Shown here: in pieces, positions 1 to 7,320 of the stretch | Layout: every line of letters starts with the position of its first letter | Position numbering within the stretch: the stretch's first letter is position 1 | NCBI GenBank assembly: GCA_026390345.1 | Contig: JAPLGD010000029.1 | Location: 1 to 35,044, forward strand | Length of the DNA stretch: 35,044 bases | Direction: 5' to 3' | Source: Candidatus Bipolaricaulota bacterium | Lineage (GTDB): Bacteria; Bipolaricaulota; Bipolaricaulia; UBA7950; UBA9294 | Made by a program: the position numbers and the translations under genes | Notes under the pieces: model-generated | Database searches by the model: none | What the model saw: only the letters and a program-made list of their open reading frames with translations | What the model was told of the DNA's origin: nothing

Positions 1-601
1 GGACGACGGGCTTTCGGTCCATGACGATCGCGAGCGCGGCGATCGTCTGCCGCGCCCAACAAGCGAACGAATAGAGGCTGATCGGGAACCACGACGGCAG
101 GAGGACGATCTCCGGCGGGACCGCAGGGAGGCCTCGCCAGTCCCACTCGCCCATCATCGCGAGCCAGATCTTCGTGAAGACGCGGGCCTTCTCGACGCCG
201 CCCTTGGACAAGATGAACGCCCGCGCCTTCGCCATCTCCGGCCGCTCGACGGGGATCCCCGCCATCTTCAGGGCGACGTACGCCTCGATCGTCGTCGACA
301 GCTCGGCCGGACCGTCGAACCAGTTGGCCCACGTCCCGTTGGCGCGCTGCTTCCCGAGGATGTACGCCGCGGCGCGCGCCCGCTCGGCCACGTCGGTGTT
401 CCCGAGGATGTGGCGGAGAAAGACGTGCTCCGCGGTGATTGTCACGTTCGACTCGAGCTCGGCCCACCAGTAGCCGGCGTCGTACTGGATGGAGAACAGA
501 TGGTCCACCGCATTGCCGATGGCACGGTCGACGGCTGCCGCCTCGACGGCAGCGGACCCTGTCCTGGTCGGGGCCTTCGAGACTCGCGTTGCGCTAGCCA
601 C
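1..601 (-). CDS. shc: Squalene-hopene cyclase, N-terminal part (runs off window)
   Basis: Cyclises squalene to hopene/hopanol, the scaffold step of hopanoid synthesis, normally as a monotopic membrane enzyme. About 200 residues lie inside the window. Family hallmarks are a segment reading YDAGYWWAELESN near residue 40, a QW-type motif QRANGTW near residue 85, and DWRGLPAVPPE followed by LLPSWFPISLYSFACWAR. The DxDD active-site motif would lie beyond base 1. The GTG at 601-599 is chosen because AGGTGG lies 8 nt upstream; a GTG at 613 is also possible. Either way the start overlaps the ispG stop (TAG at 596-594), so translation is probably coupled. It is the sixth cistron of the hopanoid operon. 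Identification is by recalled family motifs only. Confidence 0.92.
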   Translation of the reverse strand, partial: MASATRVSKAPTRTGSAAVEAAAVDRAIGNAVDHLFSIQYDAGYWWAELESNVTITAEHVFLRHILGNTDVAERARAAAYILGKQRANGTWANWFDGPAELSTTIEAYVALKMAGIPVERPEMAKARAFILSKGGVEKARVFTKIWLAMMGEWDWRGLPAVPPEIVLLPSWFPISLYSFACWARQTIAALAIVMDRKPVV

Positions 602-1664
602 GGCGGCTCCCACCTTTCCGAGCCACGAACGCCCGCACAGTCGCCACGACTTCCTCGACGAGCCGGTCCTCCGGAACCGCGGTCGCCGTCGGCTCGCCGT
701 TCACGTAGACCGTTCCCTGGCCGCGGCTTCCGACGAGGCCGACGTCGGCGTCCTTCACCTCACCGAGCCCGTTCACCACGCAGCCCATCAGCGCCACCTT
801 CACCGGCTCGACGACGTCGCCGAGCGAGCGGCGGACCTCGTCGGCGATCCGCGCGAGGTCGATGCCGGTGCGGCCGCACGTCGGGCACACGTGGAGGTCG
901 ACGCCGCGCTGCCGCAGACCGAGCGAGCGAAGGATCTCGTAGGCGGCTGCGACCTCCGCGACCGGATCGCCGGCAAGCGAAACGCGTAGGGTGTCGCCGA
1001 TCCCTTCAGCAAGGAGGATGCCGAGCCCGACGGCGGAGCGGATCGCCCCTTCCCACGCCGTCCCCGCCTCGGTAATCCCGATGTGGAGCGGGTAGTCAAC
1101 CTCGGACGCGACGGCACGGTACGCGTCGATCGTCATCCGCACGTCGGTCGCCTTGAGGGACACGACGAGATCGTTGACGCCGTGACGCTCGAGGAGTCGA
1201 ATCTCGTGCAGGGCGCTCTCGACCATGCCGGACGCGGTCGCCCGGCCGTGCGGGTCGAGGTACTCCTGGGCCAGCGACCCCGAGTTCGCCCCCACGCGGA
1301 TCGGAATGCCGGCCTTCCTCGCCGCCTCCGCGACCTCGCCGATGCGCGCAGGGTCGGTGATGTTCCCTGGGTTGAGGCGGAGCTTGTCGACGCCCGCGTC
1401 GATCGAGGCGAGCGCGAGGCGGTAGTCGAAGTGGATGTCGGCGACGAGGGGAATCGAGATCGACCGCCTGATCTCGGGAAGCGCCTCGGCAGCGGCGAAG
1501 TCGGGGACCGCGACGCGGACAATCTCGCAGCCGGCGGCCTCAAGGCGCCGGATCTGGGCGATCGTCACCGCGGCGTCGGCCGTGTTCGTGTTCGTCATCG
1601 ACTGAACGACGATCGGGGCGCCGCCGCCCATCGGAACGCCACCCACGGTCACACGCCTCGTCAT
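594..1664 (-). CDS. ispG: 4-hydroxy-3-methylbut-2-enyl diphosphate synthase (IspG/GcpE)
   Basis: Fe-S enzyme of the MEP pathway that converts MEcPP to HMBPP, supplying isoprenoid precursors. The 356-residue product begins MTRRVTVGGVPMGGGAPIVV, then QSMTNTNTAD, the usual IspG N-terminus. Cluster ligands are visible as C260 and C263 (VCPTCGRTG) and C295 (LMGCVVNGLGE), followed by E302, the conserved Glu. Length fits the short bacterial form without a middle insert. ATG at 1664-1662 overlaps the hpnG stop as ATGA, with GAGGAGG 8 nt upstream. Upstream in-frame extension (to 1787) lies inside hpnG and is rejected. Placement between hpnG and the cyclase ties precursor supply to hopanoid output. Confidence 0.96.
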   Translation of the reverse strand: MTRRVTVGGVPMGGGAPIVVQSMTNTNTADAAVTIAQIRRLEAAGCEIVRVAVPDFAAAEALPEIRRSISIPLVADIHFDYRLALASIDAGVDKLRLNPGNITDPARIGEVAEAARKAGIPIRVGANSGSLAQEYLDPHGRATASGMVESALHEIRLLERHGVNDLVVSLKATDVRMTIDAYRAVASEVDYPLHIGITEAGTAWEGAIRSAVGLGILLAEGIGDTLRVSLAGDPVAEVAAAYEILRSLGLRQRGVDLHVCPTCGRTGIDLARIADEVRRSLGDVVEPVKVALMGCVVNGLGEVKDADVGLVGSRGQGTVYVNGEPTATAVPEDRLVEEVVATVRAFVARKGGSRRG

Positions 1665-2293
1665 GCCGCCGCCTCCTCGAGGATGCCGACGATTCCGGTC
1701 ACGGCGCGCCCAAGCTCCCGGCCGGCAAGCGCCGAACGGCGAGCAAGGTCGAGGGTTGTTCGGGGATGGCGCAGCGCCGCAAGCCACATCGGCGTTCGGC
1801 CCGAGAAGGGCATCTCAGCCTCCGCCGCGTCAAGGACGACGCGGCAAGAGAGGAACGGCACGTCGTGAGCCGCTGCCCACCGGGCGAGCGGTCCGCTCTC
1901 GAGGTCGACGCTCTTCGCCCCCGTCTTCCCGAGCTCCCGCTTCGCGGCCGCGCCGGCGACGGCATCCACCGACGCGCACGTCCCCGTCCAGACCGAGAAC
2001 CCGAGTTCGTCAAGCGCACCGCGCGCCCGGTCGGCGAGGGCGTCGGAGACCGAGAGCGTCTCGCCGCGGTGCGCGATCGCCCGCGCAAGGAAGACGTCGC
2101 CGGTTCTCATCCCGGCGTCGAGACCGCCCGAGAACCCGGTCGAGAGAAGGAGCGACGGGCGCAGGCCCTGTCGAACCCGCGCGTCGAGGTCGGCGGCCGA
2201 CGCCTCGCCCATCCGCGTTCGCACGACGCGAAGCCCGGGGCGCCGTTCGATCCACCGTGTCTCCCGCCGGAAGCAGCCCGTCACCACGATCAT
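1661..2293 (-). CDS. hpnG: Hopanoid-associated nucleoside phosphorylase (HpnG-like)
   Basis: A 210-residue purine-nucleoside-phosphorylase-fold protein. In known hopanoid pathways HpnG cleaves adenine from adenosylhopane made by HpnH, giving ribosylhopane or its phosphate. Supporting segments are LLLSTGFSGGLDAGMRTGDV near residues 50-69 and the substrate-binding-like KSVDLESGPLARWA near residue 130. The specific HpnG assignment rests mainly on position directly after hpnH and before ispG and shc. ATG at 2293 overlaps the hpnH TGA (ATGA), and its own TGA overlaps the ispG ATG in the same way. A different nucleosidase role (MTA/SAH type) is possible by fold but less likely here. Confidence 0.85.
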   Translation of the reverse strand: MIVVTGCFRRETRWIERRPGLRVVRTRMGEASAADLDARVRQGLRPSLLLSTGFSGGLDAGMRTGDVFLARAIAHRGETLSVSDALADRARGALDELGFSVWTGTCASVDAVAGAAAKRELGKTGAKSVDLESGPLARWAAAHDVPFLSCRVVLDAAEAEMPFSGRTPMWLAALRHPRTTLDLARRSALAGRELGRAVTGIVGILEEAAA

Positions 2294-3291
2294 CCCCACA
2301 CCCCTCGCGCCACGCGAACGAGGTTCGCCGGCTTGTGCAGCGCGTCGAGGATGCTGGCGCCCTCGAACGACGAGTGCATCATGCAGTTCCCGCAGCGCGG
2401 GTCGACGCCCGGCCCGTACTTCGTCCACACCTCGGGCGCGAACAGCTCGGCGACGTCGTCCGTGTGCCGGTCGGCGAGCGCGTAGCACGGAAGTCGCCAT
2501 CCCTTCACGGTGTACGTCACCGTCGTCCACGCCGCACACTCGTACTCCCGGTCCCCGCGCAGAAAGTCGAGATAGAGCGGGTTGTTGTAGAACGGGAAAC
2601 CCTTCGTCGGGTCGAGGACGCGGCGGAAGGCGGCCACCGACTCCTTCCGCTCGAGGAAGAGGTCGCGGTCGGAGACGTCACCGTACGCGTATCCCGGCGA
2701 CACCATGAGCCCCTCGACCCCGAGCGCCTGAAGCGTCGCGAACAGCTTGTGCAGGTCTTCGACGTCCGAGCCGTGGAAGAGGGTTGTGTTCGTGCAAACG
2801 CGGTGGCCACGGGCGACGGCCTCGCGAATCGCGGCGATCGCCGTCGCGTAGGTGCCGGGTCGCTCGGTCACGCGGTCGTGCACGGCCTCCGTGCCGTCGA
2901 GGTGGACGACGAAGGCCAACTGGCGCGACGGCTTGAAGAGGTCGAGCTTCTCTTGGAGCAGAAGGCCGTTTGTGCAGAAGTACATGTACCGCCCGTCGTC
3001 CTTCAGCGCGCGAACGATCTCGCCGATCTGTGGGTGCAAGAGCGGTTCGCCGCCCGAGACGGACACGATCGGCGCGTCCGAGGCGCGAACGGCGGCGAGG
3101 CAGGCGTCGACGTCGAGGCGGCGGTCGACGACGTCGCGGTACTCGCGGACGCGACCGCACCCGGTGCACGCCAGGTTGCAGAGCTCGAGCGGCTCGAGCA
3201 TCGTGACGAACGGAAACCGCTTCCGCAGGCGAAGCTTGTTCCCCGCGATGTGCCGCGCCACCGCCACGTCGAGTGGGAACGGACGACTCAT
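2290..3291 (-). CDS. hpnH: Adenosyl-hopene transferase, radical SAM (HpnH)
   Basis: Radical SAM enzyme that links 5'-deoxyadenosine to hopene, the first step in making C35 extended hopanoids. The 333-residue protein shows the CX3CX2C cluster motif as C38, C42 and C45 (CNLACTGCGR), the glycine-rich SAM segment SVSGGEPLLHP near residue 78, and a C-terminal CGNCMMHSSFEG typical of this subfamily. ATG at 3291 is preceded by GGGAGGGAG and overlaps the TGA of the upstream prenyl synthase (ATGA). Its stop overlaps the hpnG start. Family length and both Cys motifs are intact, so activity is expected. Confidence 0.94.
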   Translation of the reverse strand: MSRPFPLDVAVARHIAGNKLRLRKRFPFVTMLEPLELCNLACTGCGRVREYRDVVDRRLDVDACLAAVRASDAPIVSVSGGEPLLHPQIGEIVRALKDDGRYMYFCTNGLLLQEKLDLFKPSRQLAFVVHLDGTEAVHDRVTERPGTYATAIAAIREAVARGHRVCTNTTLFHGSDVEDLHKLFATLQALGVEGLMVSPGYAYGDVSDRDLFLERKESVAAFRRVLDPTKGFPFYNNPLYLDFLRGDREYECAAWTTVTYTVKGWRLPCYALADRHTDDVAELFAPEVWTKYGPGVDPRCGNCMMHSSFEGASILDALHKPANLVRVARGVWG

Positions 3292-4286
3292 CTCTCCCTC
3301 CCCGCGAGATACCCAAACAGCGACCGGGCCTCGTTCTTGCCTTTCGAAGACAGCGGCAGGGATTCGAGTCCCGCATCAGCCTCCGCCAAGTACTCCCGCA
3401 CCTTCGCCGCGCCTTCGTCGCGCACGCCGAGCCGCTCCATCGTCCCGATCACCCAACGCACGTCGGGCTCGGACACCGGCTCGCTCGCGTAGATCGCTTC
3501 CAGGCGAGCTCGGTCCGCCGCCGCAGCGCGCGAGAACACGGCGGCTACCGGGAACGACTTCTTTCGCCGCCGCACGTCGGAGCCGCGCGGCTTCCCGATC
3601 GTGTCCCCGTCTCCCCAGACGCCGAGAAGGTCGTCCTGAATCTGGAACGCGCGCCCAACGGCGCGCCCGAGCGATGCAAGTCGCCCGCGGACCTTGGCGT
3701 CGGCACCGGCGACGATCCCGCCGAGCTCGAACGCGCAGCGCAGGAGCGCCCCCGTCTTCTGGTCGATCATGCGGACGTACTCGTCGACGGTCGCGGACCT
3801 CTTCTCGAACGCGAGATCGAGCGACTGCCCTTCGATCATCTCGGCGGTCGCTCCCGCCAGGGCCGCCGCGAGCGCGGCTCCAGCCTCGCCGCCGGCCCGG
3901 AGGACGACGATCGTCGCGATGGCGTGCAGAAGGTCGCCGGCATTGATCGCCTCAGGAATCCCACAGCGCGCCCAGACGGTCGGGCGCCCGCGCCGCGTTC
4001 GGTCTTGGTCTTGGATGTCGTCGTGGACGAGCGAGAAGTTGTGGACGAGCTCGAGGCCGACGGCGGCGGGAAGGGCCTCCGCCGTCGGCGCTCCAAGCTC
4101 GTCGGCGACGAATAGGACGAGGCTCGGTCGAAGCAGCTTCCCCATCCCGTCGATCGCCCGACCGCCCTCATCCTCCAGGCCCACGTGGACCCGGAGCTCC
4201 CTCAAGAGCGGCGTGTCGCCGCGCAGGGCCTCGGCCATCGCGCTGCGAATCTCGTCTCGGTGTGCATCCAGAATCCTCGATGTCAT
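3288..4286 (-). CDS. Trans-isoprenyl (polyprenyl) diphosphate synthase
   Basis: Condenses IPP with allylic diphosphates to farnesyl, geranylgeranyl or longer prenyl diphosphates. The 332-residue protein has a first Asp-rich motif HDDIQDQD (D89, D90, D93) and a second FQIQDDLLGVWGD (D218, D219), plus RPSLVLF and GKPRGSD segments of the family. F84, five residues before the first Asp, is a bulky residue of the kind that limits chain length to about C15-C20; this is inference only. ATG at 4286 starts one base after the regulator stop (TGAgATG), with GGTGAG just upstream, so I prefer it to a TTG at 4322. In a hopanoid operon it probably feeds farnesyl diphosphate to squalene synthesis, whose genes are not in this window. 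Confidence 0.93.
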   Translation of the reverse strand: MTSRILDAHRDEIRSAMAEALRGDTPLLRELRVHVGLEDEGGRAIDGMGKLLRPSLVLFVADELGAPTAEALPAAVGLELVHNFSLVHDDIQDQDRTRRGRPTVWARCGIPEAINAGDLLHAIATIVVLRAGGEAGAALAAALAGATAEMIEGQSLDLAFEKRSATVDEYVRMIDQKTGALLRCAFELGGIVAGADAKVRGRLASLGRAVGRAFQIQDDLLGVWGDGDTIGKPRGSDVRRRKKSFPVAAVFSRAAAADRARLEAIYASEPVSEPDVRWVIGTMERLGVRDEGAAKVREYLAEADAGLESLPLSSKGKNEARSLFGYLAGRER

Positions 4287-4287
4287 C

Positions 4288-4908
4288 TCACCCACGTCCG
4301 CTTCCGGGGAGCCCAACGGCAACCCCCAGCCGCTCCGCCGCGGCGACCAGATCGGCGGCCGAGCGCGCGCCGAGCTTGCGCATCAGTCGTGCACGGTGAT
4401 TGCGCACCGTGTGGATGCTCCGGTGAAGCAGCTCGGCGATCTCCCCGTTCTTCTTTCCTTCTACCACGAGCTGGAGAACCTCCCGCTCCCTCGAGGTCAG
4501 CGGCTCATCGAGCGGCTCACCGTCGTCCACGAGGCAGGTCTCGCCTGCGGCCACCCGATGAACGACGTCGAGCAACCGCTCGACGGCCGAGTCCTTAACG
4601 ACGTACGCGCGGGCCCCCGCGCGCCGCGCACGAGCGACGAACGAACGGTCGTCGTGCATCGTGAGGATGACGACGCCCGTCTGCGGCGAGAGCCGCGCAA
4701 TCCGCCGCGTCGCCTCAATCCCGTCCAGAAGGGGCATAGAAACGTCCACGAGCGCCACGTCGGGACGATGGGCTCGCACTTCGCGGAGCAAGCTCCTTCC
4801 GTCTCCCGCTTCCGCGACAACCTCCACGCCGCTCGAGGCGAGCAGAGCTCGGATCCCCGAACGAACCAACGCGTGATCGTCGCCCAGCACCACCCGGATT
4901 GACCCCAT
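4288..4908 (-). CDS. NarL/LuxR-type response regulator heading the hopanoid operon
   Basis: A 206-residue regulator. The receiver domain (about 3-120) has the acidic pair D10/D11, phospho-acceptor D55 (VALVDVSMP) and K105. The LuxR helix-turn-helix (about 137-195) includes LTSREREVLQLVVEG. It is separated by one base from the prenyl synthase gene, so it is probably the first cistron of the hopanoid operon. A TACAAT hexamer ends 6 nt before the ATG, which suggests a leaderless start although GGAGC could act as a weak binding site. The kinase and second regulator at 4971-6762 lie just upstream and could share signal input. The target genes are not shown by the sequence. Confidence 0.93.
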   Translation of the reverse strand: MGSIRVVLGDDHALVRSGIRALLASSGVEVVAEAGDGRSLLREVRAHRPDVALVDVSMPLLDGIEATRRIARLSPQTGVVILTMHDDRSFVARARRAGARAYVVKDSAVERLLDVVHRVAAGETCLVDDGEPLDEPLTSREREVLQLVVEGKKNGEIAELLHRSIHTVRNHRARLMRKLGARSAADLVAAAERLGVAVGLPGSGRG

Positions 4909-4914
4909 GCTCCG

Positions 4915-4920
4915 ATTGTA
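4915..4920 (-). promoter_or_regulatory. -10 element of the hopanoid operon (leaderless type)
   Basis: On the minus strand TACAAT is followed by 6 nt and then the ATG of the response regulator. A start at the usual distance would put the transcript 5' end at or next to the ATG. No good -35 hexamer is seen 16-18 nt upstream, so the promoter may be weak, activator-dependent or read by another sigma factor. Confidence 0.45.
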
Positions 4921-4970
4921 TGCCGCTCGGGCGCGGAGCGACACGGGGAAACCGTACTCATTGGAAGTTC

Positions 4971-5546
4971 CTAGAACGCGATGCGACGTCCGTAGGCGAC
5001 GAGGGCGGTCCGCGTGTGAATGTCGAGCTTCTCCATCAGGCGCTCGCAGTGGCCGTCGACGGTGCTCCTCTGGATCCCGAGCTCCTGGGCGACCTCGTCG
5101 TTCGATCGGCCGGCCGCCACGAGCGCGAGGATCTCGCGCTCTCGCGGGGAGAGCCGTTCCTCCGACGGGAGGATTTCCCCGGCCGCCACGCGACGGATCG
5201 CCTCGACGAGCGCTTCCGCGGACGCGGACTTCGCCACTAAGCCGCGGGCCCCGCGCGCGACGGCCGCGGCGGCATACTCCGGCTCGGAGTGCATCGACAA
5301 CATCAGAACTCGGCTCTCCGGGCTCCTGTCGCGGATCTTCGCGATGAGGTCGAGCCCGTCGACATCCGGGAGGGCGATGTCGAGGAGGATGACGTCAGGG
5401 CGGAGGGCGGCCGCAAGCTCGAGCGCTCCCGCCCCGTCGCCGCACGAGCCGACGACCGAGAAGTCCGCCTCGAGCGCCAGGAGTCGCGCCAGCCCACCGC
5501 GCACCAGCGCGTGGTCATCGACGATCGCGATCCGCGTCGTCCCCAC
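4971..5546 (-). CDS. NarL/LuxR-type response regulator paired with the membrane kinase
   Basis: A 191-residue regulator. The receiver carries D10/D11, phospho-acceptor D56 (VILLDIALP) and K106 (LVAKSASA). The LuxR DNA-binding domain follows, with LSPREREILALVAAGRSNDE. No ATG fits; the GTG at 5546 gives the family N-terminus (MGTTRIAIVDDHA) and has GGAGG 6 nt upstream. The start overlaps the end of the kinase gene by 32 nt, so the two are co-translated and almost certainly a cognate pair. It resembles the regulator at 4288-4908 in architecture. The 62 nt between the two regulators contain only the -10-like element listed. Confidence 0.94.
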   Translation of the reverse strand: MGTTRIAIVDDHALVRGGLARLLALEADFSVVGSCGDGAGALELAAALRPDVILLDIALPDVDGLDLIAKIRDRSPESRVLMLSMHSEPEYAAAAVARGARGLVAKSASAEALVEAIRRVAAGEILPSEERLSPREREILALVAAGRSNDEVAQELGIQRSTVDGHCERLMEKLDIHTRTALVAYGRRIAF

Positions 5547-6762
5547 AGGGAACCTCCACGGTAACGATCGTGCCGCGTTCGGGAGCCGAGGTGATCGACA
5601 CGGTCCCGCCAGCGATCGTCGCGCGCTCCTCGATCCCGCGGAGCCCCAATCCGCGCGGGCCGTCGGGGGCAATGCCGATCCCGTCGTCCTCGATGGATAG
5701 GCGGACCCACGTCCCCTCTTCGGAGACTCGGATCGCGACCCGGCTCGCCTTGGCGTGTCGAACGACGTTCTCAAGGGCTTCCCGCGCGACGTGGTACAGC
5801 AGCCCCTCGGCCTCTCGGTCGAGCCGGGCGTCGAGGTCCGACTCCACGCGGATCGCAAGCTCGTTCTCCTCTCCGACGCTCGTCGCCAGCCGATCGAGCG
5901 ACGGGACGAGGCCGAGGTCGTCGAGCAGCGGCGGCCGGATAGAGTAGGCGAGGGTCCTCGTTTGGCGGATCGCCTCATCGACGATCCCCACCACCTCTCC
6001 GTACTCCTCCTCGCCGAGCTTCGACTTCGCGGGGGCGAGATGCAGCTTGATGGCCGCGAGGGACTGGATGAGCCCGTCGTGAAGGCCGCGGGCGATCCTC
6101 CGCCGTTCCTCGTCCTGGGCGCCGAGGAGCCGCTTCGACATCTGCGCCAGCGCCCACTCCCGCTCGGCGAGCATCCGGTTCTTCTTTGCGTCGATCGCGG
6201 CGAACGTCCGTACGGTAAACGCGACGACCACGTACAAGGCCACCGTCCCCGCGAGGATCGTGGCGACGTTGTACGACAGGCTCTGGTACGGATCCCCCGT
6301 CAGGCCGAACAGCGAGCGATGCGGAAGGATCGCCGCCGATTCGAGGAACACGAGCGTGGCGTAGCAGGCGACGACCCAGCCGGTCACGAGCGCGCCGTAC
6401 AGGCGCGGGAGGAAGTAGTTCGCATAGAGAACCGTGAAGAGGTAGAAGATGTTGCCGATCCAGGTGCTCCCGCCCATGAAGTGGACGAGGACCGTGATCA
6501 GGACGACCTCGGCAAAGTAGAACCCGGTATGCGCCCAGTGGAGGGCCCGCTCCGTTCGCAGGCGCTCGATCAGCGCCTTGAACGGGAACGTGAGCAGAAA
6601 CCAGAGGACCGGCGAATAGAAGAGCGGGTTCTTGTAGCTCAACCGGCTCGTGAACAGGACGACGAGCGCGACGGCAGAGAAGACGCCCAGCGTCAGCCGC
6701 CGCACGAGGATCGTGCGGACGACCCCCGCTTTGCGTTCGGCGAACCCCGCCGCGCTGTCCAT
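5515..6762 (-). CDS. NarL/DegS-class membrane histidine kinase
   Basis: A 415-residue sensor kinase. The first 190 residues hold about six hydrophobic segments (near 24-38, 50-64, 82-97, 104-120, 123-142 and 165-185) with short loops and no large extracellular domain, so the signal may be sensed within or near the membrane. The HisKA_3 phospho-acceptor is H228 in DEERRRIARGLHDGLIQSL. A GHKL ATPase follows, with ENVVRHAKAS (N box) and EDDGIGIAPDGPRGLGLRGI. ATG at 6762 starts 13 nt after the DUF3467 stop with no clear binding site, which suggests coupling. It overlaps its regulator. The ligand cannot be read from the sequence. Confidence 0.93.
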   Translation of the reverse strand: MDSAAGFAERKAGVVRTILVRRLTLGVFSAVALVVLFTSRLSYKNPLFYSPVLWFLLTFPFKALIERLRTERALHWAHTGFYFAEVVLITVLVHFMGGSTWIGNIFYLFTVLYANYFLPRLYGALVTGWVVACYATLVFLESAAILPHRSLFGLTGDPYQSLSYNVATILAGTVALYVVVAFTVRTFAAIDAKKNRMLAEREWALAQMSKRLLGAQDEERRRIARGLHDGLIQSLAAIKLHLAPAKSKLGEEEYGEVVGIVDEAIRQTRTLAYSIRPPLLDDLGLVPSLDRLATSVGEENELAIRVESDLDARLDREAEGLLYHVAREALENVVRHAKASRVAIRVSEEGTWVRLSIEDDGIGIAPDGPRGLGLRGIEERATIAGGTVSITSAPERGTIVTVEVPCGDDADRDRR

Positions 6763-6775
6763 GGGCAAGACGGTT

Positions 6776-7054
6776 CTACGTCAGCGTCGGCGGGAGGGCG
6801 ATCTTGCCGAAGTTCTTCTCGTACCGCTGTAGGTTCTCGCCAATCGCCTGGTAGAGCCGCTTCATGTGCACCGGGTTGAGGATCATGCGCGACTCGAGGA
6901 TCGCCTGTCCCTCCTGGGGCGAAGCCGCCTGAGGGTCTACGAACAGGAAGTCGACGACGAACTCCTCTTGGCGATGGGAGATCAGGGCGAGGTTGGAATA
7001 GTGACCCCGCCGCGTCTCGTTGTCCGCTGTGATCTGCATCTTGCGCTCGGGCAT
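6776..7054 (-). CDS. Small DUF3467-like protein
   Basis: A 92-residue soluble protein beginning MPERKMQITADNE. The pattern of YSNLALISHRQEEFVVDFLF followed by SRMILNPVHMKRLYQAIGEN matches what I recall of DUF3467, whose function is unknown to me. No membrane segment or catalytic motif is evident. ATG at 7054 has GGAGGTGAG 7 nt upstream, the best binding site of the cluster, and a promoter lies just before it. It is first in an operon with a sensor kinase and regulator, so an accessory or signalling role is possible, but that is inference only. Confidence 0.8.
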   Translation of the reverse strand: MPERKMQITADNETRRGHYSNLALISHRQEEFVVDFLFVDPQAASPQEGQAILESRMILNPVHMKRLYQAIGENLQRYEKNFGKIALPPTLT

Positions 7055-7079
7055 GAACGCTCACCTCCACCGAGCCCGC

Positions 7080-7108
7080 ATGGTAGCGGCTCGCGCGGAT
7101 TGGCACAA
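7080..7108 (-). promoter_or_regulatory. Promoter of the DUF3467-kinase-regulator operon
   Basis: Minus strand: TTGTGC at 7108-7103, 17 nt, then TACCAT at 7085-7080. The expected start near 7073 leaves a short leader containing the GGAGGTGAG ribosome-binding site of the gene at 7054. Spacing is ideal, and hexamer matches are moderate. Confidence 0.5.
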
Positions 7109-7142
7109 GGAAGCGCTCGTGGGGATCTGCATCGCGGGCCGC

Positions 7143-7320
7143 GGGCAGCTCCGCTGCCTAGACTGCTGGGTCGCTCCGCAACTTGGGTAGCAGGGGTATC
7201 GGCGCAATCTCGCCGTCCCTCTATGTGGCGAGGATAGCGGCGCAACCTGGTGTGACTACGTGGCCGGGCAGCTTCACAGCCTAGGATAGCGGCGCAATCT
7301 CACCCCGCGGCTAGGTTGCG
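7143..7320. repeat. Degenerate interspersed intergenic repeats
   Basis: Two short families alternate here. AGGATAGCGGCGCAATCT occurs at 7283-7300, with one mismatch at 7231-7248 and a looser copy at 7192-7210. GGGCAGCTCCGCTGCCTAG at 7143-7161 recurs with three mismatches at 7266-7284; the first copy can form a 6-bp stem (GGCAGC/GCTGCC) with a 3-nt loop. AGGTTGCG at 7313-7320 is an inverted echo of CGCAACCT in the second copy and enters the 3' end of the next gene. No ORF or RNA gene is recognised. Confidence 0.6.

Noticed and set aside
1663-3492. A long plus-strand open frame of about 600 codons opposite hpnG, hpnH and the prenyl synthase
   Set aside because: It is Arg/Pro-rich, matches no family, and lies antisense to three clear genes. 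Long antisense frames are expected at this GC content.
4287-4322. TTG start at 4322 for the prenyl synthase
   Set aside because: The ATG at 4286 follows the regulator stop by one base, has GGTGAG upstream, and gives the usual N-terminus.
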